This document shows, in pieces, positions 42,550 through 51,886 of a DNA stretch of 64,000 nt. This DNA is from Flavobacteriales bacterium UBA7666 (GTDB lineage Bacteria; Bacteroidota; Bacteroidia; Flavobacteriales_D; Crocinitomicaceae). The stretch's first letter is position 1, and each line of letters opens with the position of its first letter. The stretch covers positions 39,128 through 103,127 of the forward strand of contig DLHO01000009.1 of the NCBI GenBank assembly GCA_002483265.1, read 5' to 3'. The notes under the pieces were generated by a model. That model was not told the DNA's origin and did not search any database. It saw only the letters and a program-made list of their open reading frames with translations. The translations under genes were made by a program, and so were the position numbers.

Positions 42550-45138
42550 TCAATTCTCCATTTTGGCATTTTCAATTACTTTTATCACTCCCGTGCTTCC
42601 GTCCATTTCTACAATATCTCCCGTTTTCAAAGTTCGAAGCAAACCTGTTACACCCACAATACATGGAATTCCCATTTCACGCGATACAATTGCAGAATGA
42701 CTCAGTAAACTTCCGCGTTCCACAATAATTGCTGAAGCACTTGGAAAAAGTGTCACCCAGCCCGGATCGGTGCTCGAGGTCACCAAAATAGAACCGTGCA
42801 GGGAAGCAATGTCTTTTGGACTTTTCACCACCTGAACGCGCGCTGTTACTCGTCCGGGACAACAACCAATTCCTTTCAAATCGCCTTCCAATGGTTCCAC
42901 TTTATCTGTACTGAAGAAATCATTTGCATGATAAACCGGCCCATAGCTGGCAAAACGTTCTGCCGGAACTTCCATTTCTTCGTAAGCCTCAAATTCTGAT
43001 TTTCTTAATTCAACTAACTTTTTCAAGTCCTGAGTCACTGATCTACCTTGAATAAATTGCGTTATTTCCTCTTTTGTCAGATAGAAAATATCCCGGTCGC
43101 TATTCAAAATTCCTTCTGAATAGAAACGAACACCCATCGCTGAGAACAATTCGCGTACAATTCCAAATGCACGCGTACGTTCATAACGCAGGTTTTCACG
43201 TGAAGAAACCAGTTCCCGAGCCTTTTTTACTGTTTTATTGAACTTGTATTTCTTGTAAAATCTGCCTCGAAGCAATTGATTAACTTCTGCTTCTGCTTTT
43301 GAACGGATTTCATGTTCTGTATTTCCGGAGCGTTTGTTTGCCGTAATCTCGTTTTGAACATAGCTTTTCAGAATGTCTATGAACAAGGTTGGATCCTGTG
43401 TATACGAAATGGTTTCCAGCTTCAATTCACCGATACATCTTTCACCAAAATCGGCAATGTAGCGCACAATTTCAGTGTGAATTCTTCTTGCCTCTTCCGA
43501 ATTACCGCTTTTCAATTCATTCCAAAGTTGTTTTGACGGCAAATTCAGGAAGAGCTCTTTCAATTGCGGTGATTGAGAAATCTCCGAAGAAAGCGCAATG
43601 GTTCTATGAATGGGTTGTGTGGAAATAATATCTGCGCTTCCACACAATAAATCGTTGTGAATGTTTGGATTGGAGCTTTTCAGCTTCTTTTCGCACGCAC
43701 TTTGCAAGCGACCAAACCAAATCATGGCGAAGAAATCATTTAAGAGTGGCGCTTTCCATTCATTCAATAAAGTGCTTTCAAAATCCAAATACAATTGCAG
43801 CAATTCATTTGCGCTCTTTTCATTGAAATCGATGGCCTTGTATTTTGCAATGGTCGCGTTTAACAGAACTTCAAATGCTCTCCTTTTTCGTGGAAGTGAA
43901 TAGTAGCGCGAAGCCATTTTGAAAACCATTTTCACAATGCGCCACCAGGCCTGACCTTTGGATATAATGTAAGATTGTGGAACATCAAAACGCTCTTTTA
44001 CTCCCATCATTTTCTCCATGAAGCGCGCATTGATACTGTACCCCGGCAAGAGAGCCAACATCAGGTACCACGTTTTTAGGTTGTAGTAAACACGTCCGTT
44101 GATCAATCCAAGCGTGTTTTCAAAGACGGTATTGTTTTGTTCAATTACTTTTTTGTCAACGCCTAAATACCCGCAAAACAAACGGTAAGCACCTTCGTAG
44201 GATTTGCTGATAAAGGAAAACGTTAGCGGAGTCGTAACTCCGGGATACGATTCGATGATATTGCTGTTGTCCCAAAGAACATACGTATCGTTCTTATCCG
44301 CCACTTTTCCTAAAGAAGTAATAGGTCTGGATTGAAGTAAGTATAGTTTATGCTTATAAAATGCGAACTCAACATCTTGTGGTTTATGGAAATGAGCACC
44401 TAACTTCTTGAGCAATTTTTGGACTTCCAAAATCTGCTTTTTGTAAAGTACTTGTTTACTTCGTTTTTTTTCAGGAAGTTCTTCTTTTACAACCCCCGAC
44501 TGCTTGGTAACATTAAACTGAAATAAGTGTGTTTTGTTAGCAATTTCAGCATGGATCTCTGAATCAACCAGGTAATTATCGGCATCCAATTCTCCGGAAA
44601 CCAAGCCTTCACCCAAGCCATAAACTGCACTAATCAATTGCTGTTTTCGATTTCCTGTAACCGGATTAATCCCAAAAGCCACCCCGGAACTTTCAGATGG
44701 AATCATGACCTGAACAATAATCCCAAGCCCATTCAACTGTTTCAATCCGTTCTTTTGGCGGTACAACTGAACACGTTCTGCATAAGATGAAAGCCAAACT
44801 TCCTGAATGTGTTCTGCTAAATTGTCTTTGCGAACAAACAATTTTGTTTCGAATAAACCGGCAAAAGAGAAATCGCCACCATCTTCATCCAGCGCGGAGG
44901 AACGAACGGCCAGAAAATCGGTATCGGAGAAATGAGAGCAAATTTCTGCGATTAAATTCGAAGGCAAATTCAGTTTTCCTTTTTCGTCGGAATAGGTTTT
45001 TAGTGTTTGTTGAGAAAGTACAATCCAATGGGGAACGTTTAATCCCAAATGCGATAATTCGCTCAAGTTTCTTGCCTTTCCACCAATGGAACTATCCGGA
45101 TTTTGTTGCAGCAAAGCTGCGGTTAAAACGCTTTTCAT
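42550..45138 (-). CDS. PEP/pyruvate-binding phosphotransferase (PPDK/rifampicin-phosphotransferase-like)
   Basis: An 862-residue, three-part dikinase-type enzyme, started at the ATG of MKSVL that overlaps the UbiA stop (ATGA). The N-terminal ATP-grasp domain shows IGGKARNLSEL, AVRSSALDEDGGDFSFAGL and VYGLGEGLVSGELDADNY; a large middle domain (about 320-720) has no catalytic signature; the C-terminal phosphohistidine domain has RGSLLSHSAIVSREMGIP with the swivelling His near 814. Size and layout match rifampicin phosphotransferase, which puts a phosphate on a small molecule, more than PEP synthase, which has a TIM barrel for pyruvate. The acceptor is unknown; its place in the operon suggests a lipid or isoprenoid precursor. 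Confidence 0.8.
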   Translation of the reverse strand: MKSVLTAALLQQNPDSSIGGKARNLSELSHLGLNVPHWIVLSQQTLKTYSDEKGKLNLPSNLIAEICSHFSDTDFLAVRSSALDEDGGDFSFAGLFETKLFVRKDNLAEHIQEVWLSSYAERVQLYRQKNGLKQLNGLGIIVQVMIPSESSGVAFGINPVTGNRKQQLISAVYGLGEGLVSGELDADNYLVDSEIHAEIANKTHLFQFNVTKQSGVVKEELPEKKRSKQVLYKKQILEVQKLLKKLGAHFHKPQDVEFAFYKHKLYLLQSRPITSLGKVADKNDTYVLWDNSNIIESYPGVTTPLTFSFISKSYEGAYRLFCGYLGVDKKVIEQNNTVFENTLGLINGRVYYNLKTWYLMLALLPGYSINARFMEKMMGVKERFDVPQSYIISKGQAWWRIVKMVFKMASRYYSLPRKRRAFEVLLNATIAKYKAIDFNEKSANELLQLYLDFESTLLNEWKAPLLNDFFAMIWFGRLQSACEKKLKSSNPNIHNDLLCGSADIISTQPIHRTIALSSEISQSPQLKELFLNLPSKQLWNELKSGNSEEARRIHTEIVRYIADFGERCIGELKLETISYTQDPTLFIDILKSYVQNEITANKRSGNTEHEIRSKAEAEVNQLLRGRFYKKYKFNKTVKKARELVSSRENLRYERTRAFGIVRELFSAMGVRFYSEGILNSDRDIFYLTKEEITQFIQGRSVTQDLKKLVELRKSEFEAYEEMEVPAERFASYGPVYHANDFFSTDKVEPLEGDLKGIGCCPGRVTARVQVVKSPKDIASLHGSILVTSSTDPGWVTLFPSASAIIVERGSLLSHSAIVSREMGIPCIVGVTGLLRTLKTGDIVEMDGSTGVIKVIENAKMEN

Positions 45139-46097
45139 GGCAATAAGTGTTGAATCATAGGAATTGCACCGAGCGACAAATACATCAGAATTGTCCACAA
45201 GGCAGAAGTATATTCCATCATTTTTGCCCGCTTTTCTGTGATTTTATTCAGCGAAAGCCAAGCCGGAATAGAGCATAAAACAAAGATTCCACCGAAAATG
45301 AAATAGGCAATTGCTCCGTATCCCGCAAAATAAACGGCAGATAAGCTACAGAGAAGCGTAACGGTTAAAATCACAAGCCATAAAACAAGTGCTTTCTTTA
45401 AACCAAGCATGGAAGAATAGGTCAGAACTCCTGTTCGTTCATTTTCCGGGGTTCGAATTTTACGTCCGATCTCTAGAACAATTCCGTTGAAGTAAGAAAC
45501 CAGGAAGAACAAACCCAAACCTGCTGAAGGTGCTGCGTTTTCCAAAGCCCAGTCCAATCCACTTGCTAAAATATCGATTAACGGGATGATCAACATGTGG
45601 GAGGTGACATACCAAAATTGGTGCTTCTTCAACCATTCCGGGACAAAGAATTCTTTTCCCATGAGGCAGAGATAGACTAAAACGATCAGCCAAATAAAAA
45701 CGAGTTTGGGGAAGAAAATTAGGATGACAGTTAATTGAGCCAGAACGACTATAATTCCAAGAATTAGTAGCTCACGAAGCGAAACCAATCCGCGTGGAAC
45801 CGGGAGTTCTTTTCTGTAAGCGGCATCATCATCAGCGTCTTTGAACTCATCGAAAATACGAACGAGTAAGAAAAAAGAAACGGTGATAAAAACACCTAAT
45901 CCATAAGTTGACCAAGGAACAAAACCTTCGGCACCGCGACAAATTCGTGAAAATGCAATAGCTGAAAAGCTGAAACTTGCAACCAACAATCCATGTCCTA
46001 AAAGAGGAAATCGCTCCTTTTGATAGTTATAAAAACGCCAAAGAAGGGATTTGCCTTTCTCCTCAGGTTTCGAGAATTCATTTTGTTTAAAATCCAT
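45135..46097 (-). CDS. UbiA family prenyltransferase
   Basis: A 320-residue integral membrane enzyme with about eight helices; it attaches a prenyl chain to an aromatic or other acceptor. Start taken at the ATG of MDFKQ (46097). The first Asp-rich motif is RIFDEFKDADDDAAY with RKELPVPRG, and the second conserved region is LEIGRKIRTPENERTG. The group includes UbiA, MenA, chlorophyll and tocopherol prenyltransferases and archaeal digeranylgeranylglyceryl phosphate synthase; which acceptor is used here cannot be told. It overlaps CdsA by 11 bases and the dikinase by 4, so it is tightly coupled. Confidence 0.85.
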   Translation of the reverse strand: MDFKQNEFSKPEEKGKSLLWRFYNYQKERFPLLGHGLLVASFSFSAIAFSRICRGAEGFVPWSTYGLGVFITVSFFLLVRIFDEFKDADDDAAYRKELPVPRGLVSLRELLILGIIVVLAQLTVILIFFPKLVFIWLIVLVYLCLMGKEFFVPEWLKKHQFWYVTSHMLIIPLIDILASGLDWALENAAPSAGLGLFFLVSYFNGIVLEIGRKIRTPENERTGVLTYSSMLGLKKALVLWLVILTVTLLCSLSAVYFAGYGAIAYFIFGGIFVLCSIPAWLSLNKITEKRAKMMEYTSALWTILMYLSLGAIPMIQHLLP

Positions 46098-46824
46098 TGA
46101 TCTGTAGTAGTTGAGATAAACAAAAATATCCGGCCAAAGCAAAAATAAAACTATCAAATCGATCTAGAATTCCTCCATGCTGCGGAATACTATTCCCATA
46201 ATCTTTCACATTGGTAATGCGCTTGAATAACGAAGCGAACAAATCACCGCCAAAGGCGAGTAATGCGATAAATGCACCGAACAAAATTGTTTCCATCCAG
46301 GATGATCGCGAGGAATCGTCACTCAACAAATAGTATGCGGATGTTGCTATAGTAATCAGAAACGCTCCGATAAACCCACCCCAGGTTTTGTTCGGACTTA
46401 ATCTGGGTGTAATTTTTCGTTTTCCGATTAGTTGTCCAATGATTTGAGCAAATCCGTCAAAACAAAAAACTAATAAGTACACATATAAGATTTCGCGTGT
46501 CTGCAAAAACCATGTTGCCGACTGAAAAACGGAAATCAGAATCAAAAACGAAAGAATCGCAACAATCCGATTCCGTAGACTTGTTCTTGGTAATAACAAG
46601 ATCAACTCAAAAAACGCCACCAGTGAAATGAGGAGCGCAAGCCAAAAGAAAAAGTTAAAATAGGTACTCAAGATAACAGTATTAACGATGCCAAGGTATA
46701 CAAGGTATTTAATCCATCTGTTGCGTTTTTCCGTACTCGTTTTTTCGCGTTTATTGATTAGTGCAATGGCTGCTGCTCCGATTACAAAATAGATAATGAC
46801 TAATAAGTAGACACTAACTAGCAT
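46087..46824 (-). CDS. Phosphatidate cytidylyltransferase (CdsA-like)
   Basis: A 245-residue membrane protein of the CDP-diacylglycerol synthase family, which activates phosphatidate with CTP. The family signature is visible as SLFKRITNVKDYGNSIPQHGGILDRFDS near the C-terminus, where the usual reading is PGHGG; here Gly is Gln. The LSPNKTWGGF motif is also present. Seven or eight membrane helices are predicted. Being embedded in a lipid operon, it may activate a special phosphatidate-like substrate rather than serve as the housekeeping enzyme. It overlaps the phosphatidyltransferase gene by 11 bases. Confidence 0.88.
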   Translation of the reverse strand: MLVSVYLLVIIYFVIGAAAIALINKREKTSTEKRNRWIKYLVYLGIVNTVILSTYFNFFFWLALLISLVAFFELILLLPRTSLRNRIVAILSFLILISVFQSATWFLQTREILYVYLLVFCFDGFAQIIGQLIGKRKITPRLSPNKTWGGFIGAFLITIATSAYYLLSDDSSRSSWMETILFGAFIALLAFGGDLFASLFKRITNVKDYGNSIPQHGGILDRFDSFIFALAGYFCLSQLLQINGF

Positions 46825-47398
46825 TGTTCGGCGATTTTAGTACGTGAACAACCGTTTTAACATTTGATCTGAGCTCCTTCAGATAAAGCACACAAATCAA
46901 TTCTTCCAAATAAGCCAATGTGCTGAAAACGATCATGAAATAGAAGTACGGCGGATAATTTCCGAAATTGAAAAAGGTAAAAATGAAGATTCCCTGAATG
47001 TATCCCGTAATCTTGTTGCTATACAAATGCAAACTCGGACTTCTTCTGAATTTAATCAATGAAATCACTTGCGGAATAATGTACAAAGTCATCATCAGAC
47101 TAAATTCAAAAACATGCTCTTGAATAAAGGGATAGTGGAAGTAGAACATTCCGGTAAAAGCGCAGATATATGTTCCAATGTCGGCAATACTGTCCAAGCG
47201 CGCTCCGAATTCCGTTTGCATATTGAATCTGCGGGCGATGAATCCATCCAAAATATCGGTAATCAAGTTCACTGAAAGCAAAATGATGAATATTCTGGCA
47301 TTGTTTGTAAACAATGCATAGAAAATCACCGGAAATGCCAAGATGCGGTAGCCCGACAGGACATTGGGAATGTTCCACAGACTTTTTTTCCGGGTCAT
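46814..47398 (-). CDS. CDP-alcohol phosphatidyltransferase
   Basis: A 194-residue membrane enzyme that joins a CDP-activated lipid to an alcohol. The motif D-x2-DG-x2-AR-x8-G-x3-D-x3-D is seen complete as DILDGFIARRFNMQTEFGARL followed by DSIAD, near residues 50-75. Four to six helices are predicted. The alcohol acceptor (serine, glycerol phosphate, inositol or other) cannot be told. It starts two bases after the HMG-CoA reductase stop and overlaps CdsA, so it should use the CDP-lipid made by that enzyme. Confidence 0.9.
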   Translation of the reverse strand: MTRKKSLWNIPNVLSGYRILAFPVIFYALFTNNARIFIILLSVNLITDILDGFIARRFNMQTEFGARLDSIADIGTYICAFTGMFYFHYPFIQEHVFEFSLMMTLYIIPQVISLIKFRRSPSLHLYSNKITGYIQGIFIFTFFNFGNYPPYFYFMIVFSTLAYLEELICVLYLKELRSNVKTVVHVLKSPNNAS

Positions 47399-47400
47399 GC

Positions 47401-48678
47401 TTACTTTTTACGTCCTAAATTCTGGTGTGCGCTTGCAAAATGCCCTGCTGATAATGCAGCCGCAATGGAAATTTCACCCGCTAATACCAAAGCGCCACAA
47501 ATTTCCGCGAATTTCCGTGCTTTTCCAGCTCCGGCACAGTCCATTAATTCCAAGCATTCGCGCTGTGTTGGTAAGCCGGTTCCACCACCAACAGTTCCCA
47601 CAATTAGGTTTGGAAGTGTCACACTGCAATACAATGCTCCGTTTTCCTTTTCTTCCATTCTTGTAATTCCTGTTGCAGCTTCTGCTACACATGCTGCATC
47701 TTGTCCGGTTGCAATAAACAAAGCCGCTAAGCCATTTGCATAATGTCCCTGTGCACCAATTGCGCCACTTTGAATAATTCCAATGGTAGATGAACGCCAA
47801 TATTCGGCCATTGCGCGTGCAGTAGTTTTCAAAACTCCCTGAATGATTTCAGCAGGAAGAACAATTTCTGTAGTTACTTTCTTTCCACGAACAGATGTAA
47901 ATGATTGAGAAGTTGCTTTTTTATCACCTGAATAATTTCCTTCAATAAACCACATTTCTGGTTGAATGGGTGTGTTTTCAATGATGTATTGACAAATTTT
48001 ATCGGTACAAATAGTCACCATGTTTTGTCCGGAAGCATCGCCTGTATGATATTCGAAAGTCAGAATTAAATGATTTCCTTCAATATTGGAACGCATATCT
48101 TCCAGCTTCGCAAAACGACTGGTTTGTTCCGTGATTTCCCGGAATTTATCAACTTGAGTCAAGACCCAAACTACGAATTGGCCCAGATCGCCGAGATTGT
48201 GGAATTTGAATAACGGACTGCGTTGAACACCTTCAACCAAACAAACCGAAGTTGCTCCACCGGCAAGCAAACATGCTTTTGCACCACGATGATAAGAAGC
48301 CACCAAAGCTCCTTCCGAAGTTGCAAGCGGAACAAAAAAGTCGCCTTTTGCGGCGGAACCGATTACACGGACAGGTCCAATAACTCCGGTTGGAATTTGA
48401 GACATTCCAATATAATTCTCAATATTTCCTTCCAGTTTATTTAGATCAGAAAAGGTTTTTTTTCCAGTAAGTACGGGAAGTTCGAATCCAGTTTGTTCTT
48501 CTAAAAATGCTCTGCGAAGCGTTGTGCTTTCCTCGCTGACTTTTAGTTCAATGGGTAATCGATCGTCTTTAACATCGACTATGGTTTTGTCGTTTATAGA
48601 TTTTACGATATTCGAGACCGACTGAACGGCTTGCAGAATATGTAATGCTTTAGATGATTTTTGACTTGATGAAGCCAT
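47401..48678 (-). CDS. Hydroxymethylglutaryl-CoA reductase, class I type
   Basis: Reduces HMG-CoA to mevalonate with two NAD(P)H, the committed step of isoprenoid supply by the mevalonate route. 425 residues. Motifs fit class I: ENYIGMSQIPTGVIGPV, TSEGALVAS, TGDASGQNM, the Lys of the SGDKKATSQ segment, and GTVGGGTGLPTQRECLEL. The catalytic His lies in AGHFASAH near the end. It is the first gene of the nine-gene lipid operon, which suggests isoprenoid units are needed there. No other mevalonate-pathway gene is in the window. Confidence 0.92.
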   Translation of the reverse strand: MASSSQKSSKALHILQAVQSVSNIVKSINDKTIVDVKDDRLPIELKVSEESTTLRRAFLEEQTGFELPVLTGKKTFSDLNKLEGNIENYIGMSQIPTGVIGPVRVIGSAAKGDFFVPLATSEGALVASYHRGAKACLLAGGATSVCLVEGVQRSPLFKFHNLGDLGQFVVWVLTQVDKFREITEQTSRFAKLEDMRSNIEGNHLILTFEYHTGDASGQNMVTICTDKICQYIIENTPIQPEMWFIEGNYSGDKKATSQSFTSVRGKKVTTEIVLPAEIIQGVLKTTARAMAEYWRSSTIGIIQSGAIGAQGHYANGLAALFIATGQDAACVAEAATGITRMEEKENGALYCSVTLPNLIVGTVGGGTGLPTQRECLELMDCAGAGKARKFAEICGALVLAGEISIAAALSAGHFASAHQNLGRKK

Positions 48679-48825
48679 AAAGTTGGGTTTTTATTTAAGT
48701 TTCGTAAAGCAATAGTAATCCATTTCACCATGCAATTTACGGGATGAAACAACTTTTAACTTTTCTTTGAAAATTTCTTTAACCTTTCTTCGAATTATCT
48801 GAGTATCTCATTTAACTATCGTTAT

Positions 48826-49161
48826 TCACTTGCAGTTGCAAAGTGTATAGAACGCAAAATTCTTTCTTGTTTTAATGCACATTCCTTCACGGATCACGGT
48901 GTAATGTTTATTTAATTTTGCTTTGGAGTTTGGTTGTAAAACCAATTCATTTGCCTCAATAGACCAGGTTCCTTCTGCAACAATAGGTTTGGATACTTTG
49001 GTGAGATCCGTGTAAATGAAAGTGTGATTTTCATTTAACTGCAAATTGGGGGCATTCTTTCCATCACCGCCATAATTCCCTTTCGGTTCATTTACTAAGT
49101 TTTGCGCATCGGAGTTAAAACTCAATAAGGTTCCAACAAAAATTAAATAGATTGTTCTCAT
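48826..49161 (-). CDS. Small exported protein, lipocalin-like
   Basis: A 111-residue protein started at the ATG of MRTIY; an in-frame ATG 12 codons upstream gives a poorer signal peptide. The signal ends NSDA|QNL. The mature part has short beta strands typical of lipocalin-like or META-like folds: APNLQLNENHTFIYTD, AEGTWSIEANELVLQP, and closes with two Cys. I do not recognise an exact family. It lies upstream of the lipid operon on the same strand, 147 bases away; a shared transcript cannot be excluded. Confidence 0.7.
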   Translation of the reverse strand: MRTIYLIFVGTLLSFNSDAQNLVNEPKGNYGGDGKNAPNLQLNENHTFIYTDLTKVSKPIVAEGTWSIEANELVLQPNSKAKLNKHYTVIREGMCIKTRKNFAFYTLCNCK

Positions 49162-49319
49162 AATAGCTTCATTAATAATGCAATATATGAAATCCATTTT
49201 GGATATGAATTTTGTTTTAACAAATCTGTTTGGAAAAATGACCGGATTGTTAAATTTGTTGTGCGCTCATAGATTTTTACTATCTTACTCCCCATAAACG
49301 CATTTTCGTTCTATCAACT

Positions 49320-50543
49320 ATGCAAAAATTAGTACTACTTTTCTGCAGCTTTTTGGCTGTAAACGCGCTTTATTCACAAGGATTTCAAGTGAATTTTCAA
49401 GGACAAAAGCAACAAGGAATGGGGCTGGCAGGAACAGCGCTTTCTGAAGATGCATCTGCTTTATTTTACAACCCCGGTGGAGTAGCTTTTGTCAAGAAGA
49501 GCGAAATTAACGCTGGATTTTCACCGATTTTCGCCAACACCTTGTTTGTAGATTCTGCTTCCGGAGAAGGATATCGAACAAAATCTCCTATGGGAACACC
49601 CTTTTCGGTGTATGCGCTTTTTGGCTTCAAAAAACTGGAATCTCTAAAATTAGGGTTGGCGGTATACACTCCTTTCGGAAGCACTATTCAATACGAAGAT
49701 GCCTGGATCGGAAGATTTGCCCTAACCAAATTATCATTAAAGTCCGTTTATATTCAACCAACCGTTTCTTATAAGATTAATGAGCATTTTGGTTTTGGAG
49801 CCGGCTTCATTATCTCTACCGGAGCAGTTGACTTGCAAAAAGATATTCCTGTTCAATCGGCGGATGGAACTTACGGTCATGCAGAGTTAACGGGCAAAGC
49901 ACTAGGTTTTGGCTATAACTTAGGATTAACTGCCAAGATCAACGAACATTTTTCACTTGGTTTGACGTATCGTTCTAAAGTTGAAATGAAAGTAAAAGAG
50001 GGTGATGCTAAATTCACTGTTCCGGAATCACTAAGTGCGAATTTTCCAAGCGGACCATTTACATCTTCACTTCCATTACCGAGTGTTTTGACACTTGGTG
50101 CATCTTATGACACGGGAAAGAAATGGCAATTTGTTTTAGATATCAACTACGTGGGGTGGAAGGCCTACGATACTTTGGCGTTTGACTATGAATCCAATAC
50201 AGCAAGTTTGGCTGATACGAAATCCGCCAGAAGATATAAAAACATTCTTGCATTCAGAGGAGGAGCTAATTTCAAAGCAACAGAGATGATCGCCGTTCGA
50301 TTAGGAGGAGGATATGGATTTTCACCGGTTCAATCGGGTTATGTAACGCCAGAATCACCGGATGGAAATCGAATTTACGGAACAGCAGGTTTGGGCTTTA
50401 AATTCAATGAGCATTTCAATTTAGATTTGTCTTTCTATTACACGTATATCAAACGAACTGATAGAAATCTTGAATCAAACTTGAGCGGAACATTCACTAC
50501 GATCGCAATTTCTCCGGGAATTGGGTTAAGCTATAAATGGTAA
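49320..50543 (+). CDS. OmpP1/FadL family outer membrane protein
   Basis: A 407-residue outer-membrane beta-barrel that takes up long-chain fatty acids or other hydrophobic compounds. The signal peptide ends ALYS|QGF. The N-terminal hatch carries the family segment FQGQKQQGMGLAGTALSEDASALFYNPGG. Alternating strands run to the end, including IQYEDAWIGRFALT, FGAGFIIS, LGLTYRSKVEM and the C-terminal GIGLSYKW. It starts a three-gene unit; a GDSL lipoprotein follows after 4 bases. Confidence 0.9.
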   Translation: MQKLVLLFCSFLAVNALYSQGFQVNFQGQKQQGMGLAGTALSEDASALFYNPGGVAFVKKSEINAGFSPIFANTLFVDSASGEGYRTKSPMGTPFSVYALFGFKKLESLKLGLAVYTPFGSTIQYEDAWIGRFALTKLSLKSVYIQPTVSYKINEHFGFGAGFIISTGAVDLQKDIPVQSADGTYGHAELTGKALGFGYNLGLTAKINEHFSLGLTYRSKVEMKVKEGDAKFTVPESLSANFPSGPFTSSLPLPSVLTLGASYDTGKKWQFVLDINYVGWKAYDTLAFDYESNTASLADTKSARRYKNILAFRGGANFKATEMIAVRLGGGYGFSPVQSGYVTPESPDGNRIYGTAGLGFKFNEHFNLDLSFYYTYIKRTDRNLESNLSGTFTTIAISPGIGLSYKW

Positions 50544-50547
50544 GAAA

Positions 50548-51870
50548 ATGAAACAGATTTTAAGTAGCATATGGATTCCAATTGTTATTGGAATAGGAAC
50601 TCTTACTTTGAGTTCGTGTAAACCCAAGTACAAGACTCCGGAAACTTCAGCAGGTGAGATCAATACAACTCGTTTTGTCATGATTGGAGGCTCGCATACT
50701 GCTGGTTATATGGATGATGCATTGTATTATGATGGTCAGCAGTATTCCATTGCGAACATGCTCAGCATGCAATTGCAAAAAGTAGGAGCAGGTGCATTTA
50801 ATCAACCTTACATGCCTACAGGTTCAGTGGGTGTTAGTGGTTCAGGAATGTCCCGATTTAAATTGGGTTACAAAACAGATTGTTTAGGAGTTACCTCTTT
50901 ATCACCGGTTCGTTTAGCATCGAGTGGTGATGTAGCAGCTTTGGGAGCAAATGTTTATACAGCGGGTCAACCCTTTGGAAACTTTGGAATTCCCGGAATG
51001 ACGGTAACTGCGGTCAATGTTTCTTCTTACGGAATGGCCAATCCGTTTTTTGGACGAATGAACTCATCGGCAAGTACGAGTGTTTTGACAGATGCAACGG
51101 CTTCGGATCCGACCTGCTTTGCTTTATTTCTTGGAATTGAAGACATGCTTCCATACGTTCAAAGTGGTGCGAAAAATGGTTCAATGACCAATACGGCTGT
51201 TTTCAGCATGGCTTACGAACAAATCGTTCTTTTGCTAACTTCAAATGGAGCAAAAGGGGTGGTTTCCCTGATCCCTGATATTACGGAAATGCCTTATTTC
51301 ACTACAATTCCTTATAACGGATTGAATTTGACACCGGATAAGGTCACAGCATTAAATGGGATCTATAACCCGATTGGAATTTCTTTTCAGGAAGGTCCAA
51401 ACGGATTTCTGATACAGGATCCCGGAGCAGGTGCATTCAATACCAGAAAGATGGTAGCCGGAGAATTAGTATTACTAAGTACTCCTTTAGATTCTGTCAA
51501 GTGCAATTCAATGGGTTCGCTCTTTCCTTTTAGAAATGAATTTGTTTTAACATTGCCGGAATTGGCAGCTATCAGAAGTCAAATTGCTGAGTATAATGCA
51601 GTGATCACGACGATTGCTCAGAACTACAATTTAGCTCTTGCAAAACCAAATGAACTAATTAATAAACTCCAAACCGGAATAGTTTATAACGGAATTACTT
51701 TGAGTGCAAAATTTGTTTCCGGCGGAGCTTTTTCATTGGATGGAATCCATTTTAATCCAAGAGGAAATGCCATTATTACAAATGAGTTTATTCGGGTGTT
51801 GAATGCTAAATACAACGCCAAAATACCAGCTGTAAATGCTGTAAATTATCCATCAGTTACATTCCCATAA
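50548..51870 (+). CDS. GDSL/SGNH family lipoprotein hydrolase
   Basis: A 440-residue outer-membrane lipoprotein with lipobox LTLSSC followed by KPKY. The SGNH block I is FVMIGGSHTAGYMDD (nucleophile Ser in GSH), and the C-terminal block V is LDGIHFNPRGNAIIT with the Asp-x-x-His pair. Such enzymes cleave esters of lipids or sugars. It sits 4 bases after the FadL gene and 16 before a second esterase, so it probably releases fatty acids that FadL imports. The FadL link is strong by context. Confidence 0.85.
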   Translation: MKQILSSIWIPIVIGIGTLTLSSCKPKYKTPETSAGEINTTRFVMIGGSHTAGYMDDALYYDGQQYSIANMLSMQLQKVGAGAFNQPYMPTGSVGVSGSGMSRFKLGYKTDCLGVTSLSPVRLASSGDVAALGANVYTAGQPFGNFGIPGMTVTAVNVSSYGMANPFFGRMNSSASTSVLTDATASDPTCFALFLGIEDMLPYVQSGAKNGSMTNTAVFSMAYEQIVLLLTSNGAKGVVSLIPDITEMPYFTTIPYNGLNLTPDKVTALNGIYNPIGISFQEGPNGFLIQDPGAGAFNTRKMVAGELVLLSTPLDSVKCNSMGSLFPFRNEFVLTLPELAAIRSQIAEYNAVITTIAQNYNLALAKPNELINKLQTGIVYNGITLSAKFVSGGAFSLDGIHFNPRGNAIITNEFIRVLNAKYNAKIPAVNAVNYPSVTFP

Positions 51871-51886
51871 TCTTAAAAAACAACAC

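Noticed and set aside
38181..48678. Archaeal-type ether lipid pathway proper
   Set aside because: A UbiA enzyme and mevalonate supply are present, but no glycerol-1-phosphate dehydrogenase or geranylgeranylglyceryl phosphate synthase is seen in the window, so I do not claim archaeal lipids.
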